In this document: positions 1 through 8,338 of the stretch, one piece after another
Numbering within the stretch: the first letter of the stretch is position 1
Layout of the letters: each line of letters begins with the position of its first letter
Assembly (NCBI RefSeq): GCF_020010905.1
Contig: NZ_JAGJBY010000001.1
Span: 310,001-374,000, forward strand
DNA from: Streptomyces acidiscabies
GTDB lineage: Bacteria > Actinomycetota > Actinomycetes > Streptomycetales > Streptomycetaceae
Length of the DNA stretch: 64,000 bases
Direction: 5' to 3'
Notes under the pieces: model-generated
What the model saw: only the letters and a program-made list of their open reading frames with translations
Told to the model about the DNA's origin: nothing
Database searches by the model: none
Translations under genes and position numbers: made by a program

Positions 1-254
1 CCGCCGTACAGGATCACCAGCGTGTCGTTGGCGATGCCCTTCGCGGACAGGAGCTTCTCGAAGCCCTCCTGGTCGACGAAGTCGCGGCGGACCGGGTCCT
101 GGAGGTCCTTCGTCCAGTCGATCCGGATCGCGTTACGGATGTGGTTCTTCTCGTACGCGGCCGTGTCCTCGTCGACCTCGACGATCGCGATGTCGGCGTT
201 GTCGAGATTGGCCTCGACCCAGTCTGCGTCGACCAGGACGTCGCTGCGGCTCAT
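1..254 (-). CDS. Thiosulfate sulfurtransferase (rhodanese family), C-terminal part cut by window edge
   Basis: The first 84 residues are present, read from an ATG at 254, and the rest lies beyond base 1. The translation (start MSRSDVLVDADWV, then NHIRNAIRIDW and DFVDQEGFEKLL) matches the N-terminal inactive rhodanese domain of actinobacterial CysA2/SseA-type sulfurtransferases. These transfer sulfane sulfur from thiosulfate or mercaptopyruvate to an acceptor. The catalytic Cys lies in the second domain and is not visible. A GGAG-type ribosome site precedes the start. A short Cys-containing leader ORF upstream on the same strand suggests control by cysteine supply. Family assignment is confident; the substrate is not determined. 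Confidence 0.9.
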   Translation of the reverse strand, partial: MSRSDVLVDADWVEANLDNADIAIVEVDEDTAAYEKNHIRNAIRIDWTKDLQDPVRRDFVDQEGFEKLLSAKGIANDTLVILYG

Positions 255-372
255 GCTCGTTCTCCTCCGGGGCAGTTGCGGCGGGGGTGTGCGAAGTGCG
301 GTTGCGGGCGCGCCAGTTGCCGTTACAGAGACGGGGGCGGCGCGCGATGCCCAGAAAAAGGGCCGGCGAGTT

Positions 373-480
373 TCAGGAAGCGATACAGAGCATGGCGGCG
401 ACGCGGCACAGGTCGACTGCCCGCCGCTTCGTGAGATCCGCCTGACCCCGCGACCGGGGGGCGCTCAAATAGCACTGCAT
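373..480 (-). CDS. Putative leader peptide, Cys-containing, upstream of the sulfurtransferase gene
   Basis: This 35-residue ORF starts at ATG 480 and ends at TGA 373-375. Its C-terminal part reads TKRRAVDLCRVAAMLC, the pattern of the short actinobacterial leader peptides found before sulfur-assimilation genes. It has three Cys codons. No ribosome site is visible. Instead a TACGAT -10 box ends 7 bases before the ATG, so the transcript may be leaderless. The gap to the sulfurtransferase start is 118 bases. Cysteine-responsive attenuation by such ORFs is established in mycobacteria; its operation here is inferred. The start could also be internal. Confidence 0.65.
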   Translation of the reverse strand: MQCYLSAPRSRGQADLTKRRAVDLCRVAAMLCIAS

Positions 481-487
481 GGACTCG

Positions 488-517
488 ATCGTAGGGACGG
501 ATCGGGCATGCTGTCAC
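488..517 (-). promoter_or_regulatory. Putative SigA-type promoter giving a leaderless leader-peptide mRNA
   Basis: On the minus strand GTGACA (complement of 512-517) is followed after 18 bases by TACGAT (complement of 488-493). Transcription starting about 7 bases later falls on the ATG of the leader ORF at 480. This fits the leaderless initiation common in actinobacteria. It is predicted from sequence only. Confidence 0.5.
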
Positions 518-683
518 CGGTGTGTCGTATGGCGAGACGCGATCGTCCGGATACCGAGACCGATCACGCTCCAGGTGGCGCCCGGGGGGTACCTGAGTAC
601 TACCCGTCTAATACCCGGGGGGGTCCCGTATCTATGGTTCGGACACCCCCGTCTCGCCCCTCGGACGTAGAGCCTTACGCCCC

Positions 684-1421
684 CTACCCCGCGAGTCGTA
701 CGTTCGAACCCTTCACCGTGATCTCCACGCCGCTCTGCGCCGGGGTCACCTTGTCGAGCTGGATGCCGCCCGGCAGGTTCTCGATCTTCTGCTCGAAGTC
801 GGTGATCTTGCGGGCCTCGTTCTCGGGGGCGTCCACACCGCCGAAGCTGGGCAGGTCGTCGGCGTGCACGCGGACGGTGTCACCGTCGACGGTCACCGAG
901 CTGAGGACGTACACCGGCTGGGGCAGCTTCGTGCCGAGCACCGTCGCCTCGACGGCGACCTTGATCTTGCCGTTGCCGCCGTCCGACAGGCCCACGACCT
1001 CGGCCTCCACGCCCTCCATGACCCGCGTCGGCTCCGACTTCGCGGCCTTCAGCAGCTCCGCGTACGAGATGCTCGCGGTGCCCGTCGCGGACGCCGCCGT
1101 CGCCGAGCTGAAGCTGGAGTCGAAGTCGACGCCCTTCATGCTGGCCTTGAGGTCGTCGATGCGGATGCTGCCGCTGCTCGTGCCCGTCGCCGCGTCGTAC
1201 TGCTTGATGCCGACCTCGACGTCGTCGAGCTGCCCGCCGAGCGCCTGCGTGAGGAACGGGAAGCCCTTGATGGACACGTCCGGCGTCGCCGCGAGCCCCT
1301 CGGTCGTCTTCAGCTTGTCGGCGGCCTCGCCCTCGGCGAAGTTCACCGCCAGCCGGTCGGCGAGCACGAACAGCCCGCCCAGGACGACGACAACGATCAG
1401 AAGTATGCGAAGGCCGCGCAT
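684..1421 (-). CDS. LmeA-like phospholipid-binding domain protein (DUF2993)
   Basis: This is a 245-residue protein. Its N-terminal hydrophobic segment (residues 3-20, RILLIVVVVLGGLFVLA) acts as a signal anchor or uncleaved signal peptide. The remainder is a beta-rich extracytoplasmic domain of the DUF2993 type, with GFPFLTQALGGQLDDVEV near residue 53 and a C-terminal GVEITVKGSNVRL strand. Members such as mycobacterial LmeA bind phospholipid and act in cell-envelope lipoglycan maturation; the role here is not shown. The start at 1421 is preferred over an upstream in-frame GTG at 1484 because the hydrophobic segment follows it directly. It stands alone between a leader region and a membrane-protein gene. 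Confidence 0.8.
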   Translation of the reverse strand: MRGLRILLIVVVVLGGLFVLADRLAVNFAEGEAADKLKTTEGLAATPDVSIKGFPFLTQALGGQLDDVEVGIKQYDAATGTSSGSIRIDDLKASMKGVDFDSSFSSATAASATGTASISYAELLKAAKSEPTRVMEGVEAEVVGLSDGGNGKIKVAVEATVLGTKLPQPVYVLSSVTVDGDTVRVHADDLPSFGGVDAPENEARKITDFEQKIENLPGGIQLDKVTPAQSGVEITVKGSNVRLAG

Positions 1422-1563
1422 TGCTGTGGTTCCCCCAGTGAGTGCCGACCGGGGGCGCATGAGACCCCTGGTCCTTACGGCCACCCACGGTAACCCTCAG
1501 GGCAAGGGGGTTCCGGAAACTGTCGAGGGGCTGTGACAGTGAGCAGCCCCCGCGCGCGTACGG

Positions 1564-2862
1564 CTATCCCAGCGCCCGGCCCAGGACGTACACCGCCGGT
1601 GCCGCCAGCGCGAGCGGGAGGGCCACGCCCGCCGTGAAGTGCACGAACCGCGACGGGTAGTCGTAGCTCGCGACCCGGTGGCCGATCAGCGCGCAGGCCG
1701 CCGCACCCGCGCCCACCAGGGCGCCCGCCGTGCCCACGTCCGTCATGCCGCCGACCGCGATGCCCGCGCCGGCCGCTGCCAGGAGGGAGACGACGACCGA
1801 CGCCGGGGTCGGGAGCGGCAACGCGCGCGCGAGGATCGCGACGGCGACCGCTGCGGCGCCCACCGACGTCGCGTCCGAGTCCGCGCCCAGGTAGCCCGTC
1901 GCGACGATCGCCAGCGCGCTGCTCGCGACGGTGGCCATCAGGCCGTACATGCGCTCGTCGGGGTCCGCGTGGGAGCGGAGCTGGAGGATCAGGCAGAGCA
2001 GGACCCAGACACCGAGGGTGCCGAGGATCGCGGCGGGGGCGTGCTCCTTGCCGGCGGCCAGCAGGACCGCGTCGGCGACCAGCGCGCCCAGGAACGCCAG
2101 CGCGATGCCCTGCCGGGCGGGCCACATGCCGTTCAGACGGAACCAGCCCGCCGCTGTGACGCCCTGGAGCGCGACGAGGGGGACCAGGAGCCCGTACACC
2201 CCGAGAGGCGCCGTACCGGCCAGCAGGAGGCCCAGGAGGGCCGTCAGCGCGGCGGGCTGCATGCCGGGCTCGATGACCGGCGAACGGCCCTCCAGGCGGG
2301 CCCGCTGCGCGTCGGTGACGCGCGCGTTGCCGGCGAGGGTGGCGGGGCCGTAGCCGGGGCCGGACTGCTCGGGCGCGGGCGCGGACGGCGCAACGGCCTC
2401 ACCCGCGAACTGCCCCACCGGCGCACCGAAGGAGGGCGCACCCTGCTCGGCGGGCGTGAACCGGTCGGCGGGCGCGACGCCCTGTCCGGCGGTCCCGGCA
2501 GGCACGTACGGCCCGGCCTGCGCGTACGGCCCCTGCGCCGCGAACCCTCCGGAGGACGCGTCGGGGTGCCCTGCGGGCGCGTACGGACCGGCCCCGGTGG
2601 ACGCGTCGGCGGCGTACGGACCGCCGCCCTGCGCGGGCGCGCCCTGTGCCGGTTGCTGCCAGCCGTACGGGGACGGCGCGGCCTCGGGCGCGTAGGCGCC
2701 GTACGGCTGGGAACCCGTCTGCGGGGGCACGGACGGCTGGACCGTGGTCTCCCAGGTCTCGCCCTGCCACTGCTGGGTGTTGTCCATGGGGTCGTGCTCC
2801 GGGGCGCCCTGCTGCGGCCACTGCGTCGCGTACGGGTCGTAGGGACCCTGCTGGTCGGTCAT
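1564..2862 (-). CDS. Multi-pass membrane protein with a long Pro/Gln/Gly-rich N-terminal tail
   Basis: This is a 432-residue protein. Roughly the first 180 residues are low-complexity, rich in Pro, Gln, Gly, Ala and Tyr (MTDQQGPYDPYATQWPQQG at the start), and are probably cytoplasmic and disordered. The rest is mostly hydrophobic helices (for example ALTALLGLLLAGTAPLGVYG and LGTLGVWVLLCLILQL), about eight to ten membrane segments. No catalytic motif is seen. The start at 2862 lies 8 bases after the stop of the MoaD-like gene, so the two are likely co-transcribed. It is conserved next to the moaD-like gene and glnR in Streptomyces as far as I recall. Function is unknown. Confidence 0.75.
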   Translation of the reverse strand: MTDQQGPYDPYATQWPQQGAPEHDPMDNTQQWQGETWETTVQPSVPPQTGSQPYGAYAPEAAPSPYGWQQPAQGAPAQGGGPYAADASTGAGPYAPAGHPDASSGGFAAQGPYAQAGPYVPAGTAGQGVAPADRFTPAEQGAPSFGAPVGQFAGEAVAPSAPAPEQSGPGYGPATLAGNARVTDAQRARLEGRSPVIEPGMQPAALTALLGLLLAGTAPLGVYGLLVPLVALQGVTAAGWFRLNGMWPARQGIALAFLGALVADAVLLAAGKEHAPAAILGTLGVWVLLCLILQLRSHADPDERMYGLMATVASSALAIVATGYLGADSDATSVGAAAVAVAILARALPLPTPASVVVSLLAAAGAGIAVGGMTDVGTAGALVGAGAAACALIGHRVASYDYPSRFVHFTAGVALPLALAAPAVYVLGRALG

Positions 2863-2869
2863 CGGTGAC

Positions 2870-3124
2870 TCATCCTCCTGCGAACGGCGGGAGCACCTCG
2901 ACCGTGGCGCCCTCGGCCAGCCGTACCGTCTCATGCGCGCGCGTGCCGACGGGGTCACCGTCGACGAGGAAGGAGCATCGAGCCAGGACACGTACGAGTT
3001 CCCCGGGGTGTCGCTCGCGCACGCCCGCGAGGGCGTCGGCGAGGGTCGCCGCGTCGTACGCCTCCTCGGCGACGTCGGCGGCAGCCTTCGCGGCGGCCCA
3101 GTAGCGCACGGTGACCTTTGGCAT
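2870..3124 (-). CDS. MoaD/ThiS family sulfur-carrier protein
   Basis: This is an 84-residue protein starting [15 protein letters not shown] and ending in Gly-Gly, the C-terminus that is adenylated and thiocarboxylated in MoaD and ThiS ubiquitin-fold carriers. The length (about 80-90) and the internal CSFLVDGD and LPPFAGG elements fit the family. It would deliver sulfur to an acceptor, most simply molybdopterin synthase (MoaE), but no moaE or thiG is nearby, so the pathway is open. It is followed closely on the same strand by the membrane-protein gene and preceded by a hydrolase gene. Confidence 0.85.
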   Translation of the reverse strand: MPKVTVRYWAAAKAAADVAEEAYDAATLADALAGVRERHPGELVRVLARCSFLVDGDPVGTRAHETVRLAEGATVEVLPPFAGG

Positions 3125-3173
3125 CCGTTCCTCTGAAACATGCGGTGAGCGATCGGCATCCGGACGTCAAAGG

Positions 3174-4043
3174 CTAGCCCGCCCGACTGACACCCCAGTG
3201 CGCGATGCGCGCGAGCAGCGCCTCGCTCGCGGCGTGCTCGGCGTGCCCCATGCCGGGTTCCAGCCAGAGTTCCGCGTGCCCCGGGGCGGCCTCGGCGAGG
3301 CTGCGGGGGTGGTCGAGGGGGAAGTACCCGTCCGCGTCGCCGTGGACGACGAGCAGCGGCGTCGGCGCGAGCTGCGCGGCGGCCTCGACGGGCGACAGCG
3401 GGACGGGGTTCCACTCCTGGTGGTGGATGCGCGTGCCGAAGCCGTAGCGGCCGACGAGGCGTCCCGAGGGGCGCGTCACGAGCCAGTGCAGCCGCCGCAT
3501 GGGCGCGGTGCCCCGGTAGTACCACCGCGCGGGCGCGCTGACGGAGACGACGGCGTCCGCGTCCCCGGGGTGCAGCGCGGCGTGCCGTATGACGACGGAG
3601 CCGCCCATGGAGAACCCGACGGTCACCACGCGCGCGTGCCCGAGGCCGTGCGCCCAGTCGACGGCGGCGGCCAGATCGAGCACCTCGCGGTCCCCGACGG
3701 TGGACCGCCCGCCGGAGGCGCCGTGGCCCCGGAAGGAGAACGTGACGACGGCACCGTATCGTCGCAACGCCGTCACCACCCGCCGCACGTGCGGACGGTC
3801 CGCCGCCCCCGTGAACCCGTGAGCGATCACGAACACGAGGTGATCACGAGGTTGATCGAAAGTGTCGTTTTCTTCGCCCTCAAGGGCGCTCGTTTCGTAT
3901 ACAGCGAGCGGAGGATCGTATACGGAATCGATCACCACTCCATCAGCGGTAGGCAGAAACGTCCGTATAGGTACGCGTCTGGCCGTCTCGCCATTCGGAC
4001 GTACGGTGGAACGTGCCACATGACCTGCCGGACTGTCGCTCAT
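3174..4043 (-). CDS. Alpha/beta-fold hydrolase
   Basis: This is a 289-residue protein from ATG 4043 (an in-frame ATG at 4064 would add seven residues; neither has a strong ribosome site). The fold signature is clear: HGF oxyanion region (VIAHGFTG), FRGHGASGG, the nucleophile elbow GFSMGGS, a late acidic strand ([13 protein letters not shown]) and the catalytic His in GMGHAEHA. It is probably a cytoplasmic serine hydrolase or esterase; the substrate is unknown. It is divergent from glnR, with about 155 bases between the starts. Confidence 0.85.
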   Translation of the reverse strand: MSDSPAGHVARSTVRPNGETARRVPIRTFLPTADGVVIDSVYDPPLAVYETSALEGEENDTFDQPRDHLVFVIAHGFTGAADRPHVRRVVTALRRYGAVVTFSFRGHGASGGRSTVGDREVLDLAAAVDWAHGLGHARVVTVGFSMGGSVVIRHAALHPGDADAVVSVSAPARWYYRGTAPMRRLHWLVTRPSGRLVGRYGFGTRIHHQEWNPVPLSPVEAAAQLAPTPLLVVHGDADGYFPLDHPRSLAEAAPGHAELWLEPGMGHAEHAASEALLARIAHWGVSRAG

Positions 4044-4199
4044 GTCGGCTATTCTGCTGGGCATGAGGACTCGGGCAGCGAAGCCCCCGGGTCCTTTTGT
4101 GCTTTCGGAAGGGTTGTATACGAAGCGGGAAACCGCAGGTGTACAGCGCATCCACCGCGCCGCACATGTCCTCGCAGGGACCGAGGAGGAACCGGACGT

Positions 4200-4967
4200 A
4201 TGAGTTCTCTGCTGCTCCTGACCAATGCCCTCCAGCCGTCGACGGAGGTGCTCCCCGCTCTCGGCCTGCTCCTGCACAACGTGCGAGTGGCGCCGGCCGA
4301 GGGCCCCGCCCTCGTCGACACCCCAGGCGCCGACGTCATCCTCGTCGACGGCCGCCGCGACCTCCCCCAGGTCCGCAGCCTCTGCCAGCTGCTGCGCTCG
4401 ACCGGCCCCGGCTGTCCGCTCGTCCTGGTCGTCACCGAGGGCGGCCTCGCCGCCGTCACCGCCGACTGGGGCATCGACGACGTCCTGCTCGACACGGCGG
4501 GCCCGGCGGAGGTCGAGGCGCGCCTGCGGCTCGCAATGGGCCGCCAGCAGATCGTCAACGACGACTCCCCGATGGAGATCCGCAACGGCGATCTGTCGGT
4601 CGACGAGGCGACGTACAGCGCGAAGCTCAAGGGCCGCGTCCTCGACCTCACCTTCAAGGAGTTCGAGCTCCTCAAGTACCTCGCCCAGCACCCGGGCCGC
4701 GTCTTCACGCGCGCGCAGCTGCTCCAGGAGGTATGGGGGTACGACTACTTCGGGGGTACGCGCACGGTTGACGTCCACGTACGACGCCTGCGCGCGAAGC
4801 TCGGCCCGGAGCACGAGTCGCTGATCGGGACCGTCCGGAACGTGGGTTATCGATTCGTTACGCCCGAGAAGGCGGAGCGCGTCGCCGAGGCCCCGAAGGC
4901 CGAGCCGACCCCGGCAAAGGCGGAGGAGACGGACGAGTCGGCCGTCCCGGCGTCCGCCGAGGTATAG
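4200..4967 (+). CDS. glnR: GlnR, OmpR-family global nitrogen regulator
   Basis: This is a 255-residue orphan response regulator. The receiver domain (1-about 115) keeps Asp50, Arg52 and Thr9, the residues described as forming the charge network that replaces phosphorylation in GlnR. The usual acidic pair of true receivers is missing. The winged-helix DNA-binding domain (about 130-230) shows [47 protein letters not shown] and [12 protein letters not shown] Pro/Ala/Glu tail follows. GlnR activates glnA, glnII, amtB and other nitrogen genes in Streptomyces. An alternative start further upstream is not supported; ATG 4200 follows a GAGGAA ribosome site. Confidence 0.95.
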   Translation: MSSLLLLTNALQPSTEVLPALGLLLHNVRVAPAEGPALVDTPGADVILVDGRRDLPQVRSLCQLLRSTGPGCPLVLVVTEGGLAAVTADWGIDDVLLDTAGPAEVEARLRLAMGRQQIVNDDSPMEIRNGDLSVDEATYSAKLKGRVLDLTFKEFELLKYLAQHPGRVFTRAQLLQEVWGYDYFGGTRTVDVHVRRLRAKLGPEHESLIGTVRNVGYRFVTPEKAERVAEAPKAEPTPAKAEETDESAVPASAEV

Positions 4968-5053
4968 GCCCTGCTCGGACGGGGCGCGGTTACTGTGCGG
5001 TCACCTCTGCCACGCCCTGCCCGGGAGGGGTTGATCCGCGTAGACTCCGCGCC

Positions 5054-6076
5054 GTGGCCAAGGTGACGAGGGACGACGTAGCACGTTTGGCGGGGACCTC
5101 CACCGCCGTGGTGAGCTACGTCATCAACAACGGACCCCGGCCGGTCGCCCCGGCCACGCGCGAGCGTGTCCTCGCCGCGATCAAGGAACTGGGGTACCGG
5201 CCCGACCGCGTCGCGCAGGCGATGGCGTCCCGCCGCACCGACCTCATAGGCCTGATCGTCCCGGACGCGCGCCAGCCGTTCTTCGCGGAGATGGCGCACG
5301 CGGTGGAACAGGCCGCGTCCGAGCGCGGGAAGATGGTCCTCGTAGGCAATTCGGACTACGTCGCCGAGCGCGAGGTCCACTACCTGCGGGCCTTCCTCGG
5401 GATGCGGGTCTCCGGTCTCATCCTCGTCTCGCACGCCCTCAACGACCTCGCCGCCGCCGAGATCGAGGCGTGGGACGCACGCGTCGTACTCCTGCATGAG
5501 CGGCCCGAGGCCATCGACGACGTCGCCGTGGTACTCGACGACCTCACGGGTGCGCGGGCCGCCGTGACCCACCTTCTGAGCCATGGGTACCCGTACGTCG
5601 CGTGTATCGGGGGTACGGCTGATACCCCAGCGGTAGGCGACCCGGTCTCCGACCACGTGGAGGGCTGGCGCCAGGCCATGGCCGAGGCCGGCCTCTCCAC
5701 CGAGGGGCGGCTCTTCGAGGCGCCCTACAACCGGTACGACGCGTATCGCGTCGCCCTCGGCATCCTCGCCGGGCCCCAGCGTCCCCCGGCCGTCTTCTGC
5801 TCCACCGACGACCAGGCGATCGGCGTCCTGCGGGCCGCGCGCGAGCTGCGGATCGACGTACCCGGTGAGCTGGCGGTCATCGGCTTCGACGACATCAAGG
5901 AGGCGGCGCTGGCGGACCCGCCGATGACGACGGTCGCCTCCGACCGGCCGGGGATGGCGCGGATGGCCGTGGACCTCGTGCTGGACGACGGGCTGCGGGT
6001 GGCGGGGTCGCGGCGGGAGCGGGTGAAGGTGTTCGAGTCGCGGCTGGTGGTTCGGCGGTCGTGCGGGTGCCCGTAG
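5054..6076 (+). CDS. LacI-family transcriptional regulator
   Basis: This is a 340-residue protein from GTG 5054. The N-terminal helix-turn-helix (residues 4-50, [20 protein letters not shown], then [19 protein letters not shown]) is typical of LacI, including the hinge region. Residues 60-330 form the periplasmic-binding-like effector domain, with [14 protein letters not shown], IPGxE-like [13 protein letters not shown] and the dimer region. The ligand is presumably a sugar but cannot be read from sequence. It lies between glnR and the HtrA-like protease gene, all on the same strand but with a 179-base gap to the latter. The end carries a GTAC-rich element right after the stop. Confidence 0.9.
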   Translation: MAKVTRDDVARLAGTSTAVVSYVINNGPRPVAPATRERVLAAIKELGYRPDRVAQAMASRRTDLIGLIVPDARQPFFAEMAHAVEQAASERGKMVLVGNSDYVAEREVHYLRAFLGMRVSGLILVSHALNDLAAAEIEAWDARVVLLHERPEAIDDVAVVLDDLTGARAAVTHLLSHGYPYVACIGGTADTPAVGDPVSDHVEGWRQAMAEAGLSTEGRLFEAPYNRYDAYRVALGILAGPQRPPAVFCSTDDQAIGVLRAARELRIDVPGELAVIGFDDIKEAALADPPMTTVASDRPGMARMAVDLVLDDGLRVAGSRRERVKVFESRLVVRRSCGCP

Positions 6077-6108
6077 TAGGTACCTACCTCTTAGGTATGA
6101 CGGGCGTT

Positions 6109-6232
6109 CTCTCAGGCCCGGGGCGGTTTCTGAGAGTTCCCTGAGAGGCCGGGCAATTCGCCCTCGTACGCCTTTACGCAGGGCGAACGACCTTCTCGGG
6201 TCGTTCTCAGCGGGCACTCAGGTGGCTCTCAT
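6109..6232 (+). promoter_or_regulatory. Cluster of CTCTCAG/CTGAGAG motifs with 11-bp periodicity upstream of the HtrA-like gene
   Basis: CTCTCAG lies at 6109-6115. Its inverted form CTGAGAG occurs at 6130-6136 and again at 6141-6147, 11 bases apart. Nearer the gene, TCTCAG, ACTCAG and TCTCAT begin at 6205, 6216 and 6227, again exactly 11 apart. One-turn direct repeats are what OmpR-family response regulators bind. The response regulator gene at 7607 is the obvious candidate regulator, which is an inference. A further CTCTCAG lies at 7320-7326, just after the protease stop. Confidence 0.5.
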
Positions 6233-6255
6233 GGTCGGGGACGAAGCTTCTTTCC

Positions 6256-7314
6256 ATGACCGAGAGCTTCCGCCGCGACGGCGAGTACGAGAACCAGCAG
6301 AACCCGTACCAGTACAGCTCCGCCCCCGTGAACCCTTCGCCGGTGAACCCGGAGTGGCCGCCCCCGCCGCCGCATCAGCCGGGGTACGCCGCGCAGGCGG
6401 AAGCTCCCGGCCAGACCACCGCCGTCCACGCGCAGAAGAAGCGCCGTACCCGCGGCCCGCTCGCCCTCCTCGCGGCGGTCGCGATCGTCGCGGCGGCGAT
6501 CGGCGGCGGTACCGCCTACGGCATACAGGAACTCACCCACAAGGACGAGACGGTCGCGGCCACCACGACCAGCGTCGTGCCGTCGAGCAAGAAGGGTGAC
6601 ATCTCGGCGATCGCGGCGGCCGTCAGCCCGAGCATCGTCGAGATCAAGGCGGCGCTGAACAACGGGAGTTCGACCGGTTCCGGCGTCATCGTCACGAGCG
6701 ACGGCGAGATCCTCACCAACAACCACGTCATCGCCGGCGCGACCCAGATCAAGGTCTCCACGAGCGACGGCAAGACGTACACCGCGAAGGTCGTCGGCAC
6801 CGACAGCAAGAAGGACCTCGCGCTGATCAAGCTGGAGGGCGCGTCCGGCCTCAAGCCCGCGTCCCTCGGCGACTCCTCCGCCGTCGACGTCGGTGACTCG
6901 GTCATCGCGATCGGCTCCCCCGAGGGGCTCACCGGCACGGTCACCAGCGGGATCGTCTCCGCGCTGAACCGTGACGTCACCGTCTCCACCGACGAGAGCC
7001 AGGGCCAGCAGCAACAGCAACAGCAGGGCGGGGGCTGGCCGTTCGAGTTCGGCGGGCAGCAGTTCAACGGCGACACCGGATCGTCGACCACTACGTACAA
7101 GGCACTTCAGACGGACGCCTCCCTCAACCCCGGCAACTCCGGCGGCGCGCTCATCGACATGAACGGCAACATCATCGGCATCAACTCCGCGATGTACTCG
7201 GCCAGTTCGTCCAGCTCCTCGGACGCGGGCAGCGTCGGCCTCGGGTTCGCGATCCCGATCAACACGGTGAAGACGGACCTGGCGACGCTGCGGGCGGGCG
7301 GGTCGGACAGCTAG
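6256..7314 (+). CDS. Membrane-anchored trypsin-like (HtrA/DegP-type) serine protease without PDZ domain
   Basis: This is a 352-residue protein. Residues 1-65 are a cytoplasmic Asn/Pro/Gln-rich tail, followed by one membrane helix (about 70-95, [17 protein letters not shown]). The chymotrypsin-fold domain has the triad His in ILTNNHVI, Asp in [10 protein letters not shown] and Ser in [14 protein letters not shown]. The C-terminus ends shortly after the protease domain, so the PDZ domain of classical HtrA is absent. A poly-Gln run (seven Gln) sits in a surface loop. It would act outside the membrane in protein quality control. It is followed by a small ORF and a two-component pair, suggesting envelope-stress control. 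Confidence 0.9.
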   Translation: MTESFRRDGEYENQQNPYQYSSAPVNPSPVNPEWPPPPPHQPGYAAQAEAPGQTTAVHAQKKRRTRGPLALLAAVAIVAAAIGGGTAYGIQELTHKDETVAATTTSVVPSSKKGDISAIAAAVSPSIVEIKAALNNGSSTGSGVIVTSDGEILTNNHVIAGATQIKVSTSDGKTYTAKVVGTDSKKDLALIKLEGASGLKPASLGDSSAVDVGDSVIAIGSPEGLTGTVTSGIVSALNRDVTVSTDESQGQQQQQQQGGGWPFEFGGQQFNGDTGSSTTTYKALQTDASLNPGNSGGALIDMNGNIIGINSAMYSASSSSSSDAGSVGLGFAIPINTVKTDLATLRAGGSDS

Positions 7315-7340
7315 AGAAACTCTCAGTAAGGGGTTACGAC

Positions 7341-7520
7341 ATGATTCAGCAGGTCACCCACACCACCACCGATGCCGGCGCCGCCGACACAGCCCTCGCC
7401 CTCTCGATCGCCGCCGCCCTCCACGAGCCGGCCCGCGCGGGCCGCGCTCCCGAGGTCGCCCTGCTCAGCACGACCGCCGCACGCCGGGCCCTGCGCAACC
7501 GGCGTCGCGCCGCGGCCTGA
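7341..7520 (+). CDS. Small hypothetical protein between protease and two-component genes
   Basis: This is a 59-residue ORF from ATG 7341 to TGA 7518-7520. It begins [21 protein letters not shown] and ends in a strongly basic tail ([12 protein letters not shown]). There is no membrane segment or signal. An AAGGGG stretch 7 bases before the ATG could serve as ribosome site, and a CTCTCAG motif precedes it at 7320. The codon third positions are GC-rich as in true genes here. I do not recognise a family. It may be co-expressed with the protease. Confidence 0.55.
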   Translation: MIQQVTHTTTDAGAADTALALSIAAALHEPARAGRAPEVALLSTTAARRALRNRRRAAA

Positions 7521-7606
7521 GGCCGTCACAGACCCGCGCTCCCGGGGAAACATGCGAGGCTGATAGCCCTTGCCGCACCCCCACCGCACCCGAGGAAACC
7601 GAGCCC

Positions 7607-8338
7607 ATGAGCCCCGCCGAAGGCGACCGTGACATCCAGCGCATCCTGATCGTCGACGACGAGCCGGCCGTGCGTGAAGCGCTCCAGCGCAGCCTGGCCT
7701 TCGAGGGGTACGACACCGAGGTCGCCGTGGACGGCGCCGACGCGCTGGAGAAGGCGTCGGCCTACCGTCCCGACCTCGTCGTCCTCGACATCCAGATGCC
7801 CCGCATGGACGGGCTCACCGCGGCGCGGCGCATCCGTGGCGCGGGGGACACGACGCCGATCCTCATGCTGACCGCGCGCGACACGGTCGGTGACCGGGTC
7901 ACGGGACTCGACGCGGGCGCGGACGACTACCTCGTCAAGCCGTTCGAACTCGACGAACTCTTCGCGCGGGTACGGGCGTTGCTGCGCCGCAGCTCCTACG
8001 TGGCGGCCTCCGGGCCGGTCGAGGAGGACGAGGCGCTCTCGTTCGCGGACCTCCGGATGGACCTCGCGACCCGGGAGGTCACCCGTGCCGGTCGCCAAGT
8101 CGAGCTGACCCGTACGGAGTTCACGCTGCTGGAGATGTTCATGGCGCATCCGCGCCAGGTGCTCACGCGCGAGCAGATCCTCAAGGCGGTGTGGGGGTTC
8201 GACTTCGAGCCGTCGTCCAACTCCCTTGATGTGTACGTCATGTACTTGCGCCGGAAGACCGAGGCGGGGGGCGAGCCTCGCCTCGTGCACACGGTGCGTG
8301 GGGTGGGGTACGTCCTGCGCCAGGGCGGGGCGGAATGA
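7607..8338 (+). CDS. OmpR-family response regulator
   Basis: This is a 243-residue protein. The receiver domain (residues 12-125) has the acidic pair Asp17-Asp18, the phosphoacceptor Asp61 ([12 protein letters not shown]), Thr in LMLTARD and Lys in YLVKPF. The C-terminal winged helix (about 145-240) has [22 protein letters not shown] and [14 protein letters not shown]. Its stop overlaps the histidine kinase start by four bases (ATGA), so the pair is translationally coupled. Likely targets are the upstream protease gene and its own operon, given the periodic repeats there. Confidence 0.93.
   Translation: MSPAEGDRDIQRILIVDDEPAVREALQRSLAFEGYDTEVAVDGADALEKASAYRPDLVVLDIQMPRMDGLTAARRIRGAGDTTPILMLTARDTVGDRVTGLDAGADDYLVKPFELDELFARVRALLRRSSYVAASGPVEEDEALSFADLRMDLATREVTRAGRQVELTRTEFTLLEMFMAHPRQVLTREQILKAVWGFDFEPSSNSLDVYVMYLRRKTEAGGEPRLVHTVRGVGYVLRQGGAE

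Noticed and set aside
3174..4814. Long minus-strand open frame overlapping glnR
   Set aside because: Only the part below 4043 (or 4064) is the hydrolase; the rest is a shadow of glnR caused by GC-rich third positions.
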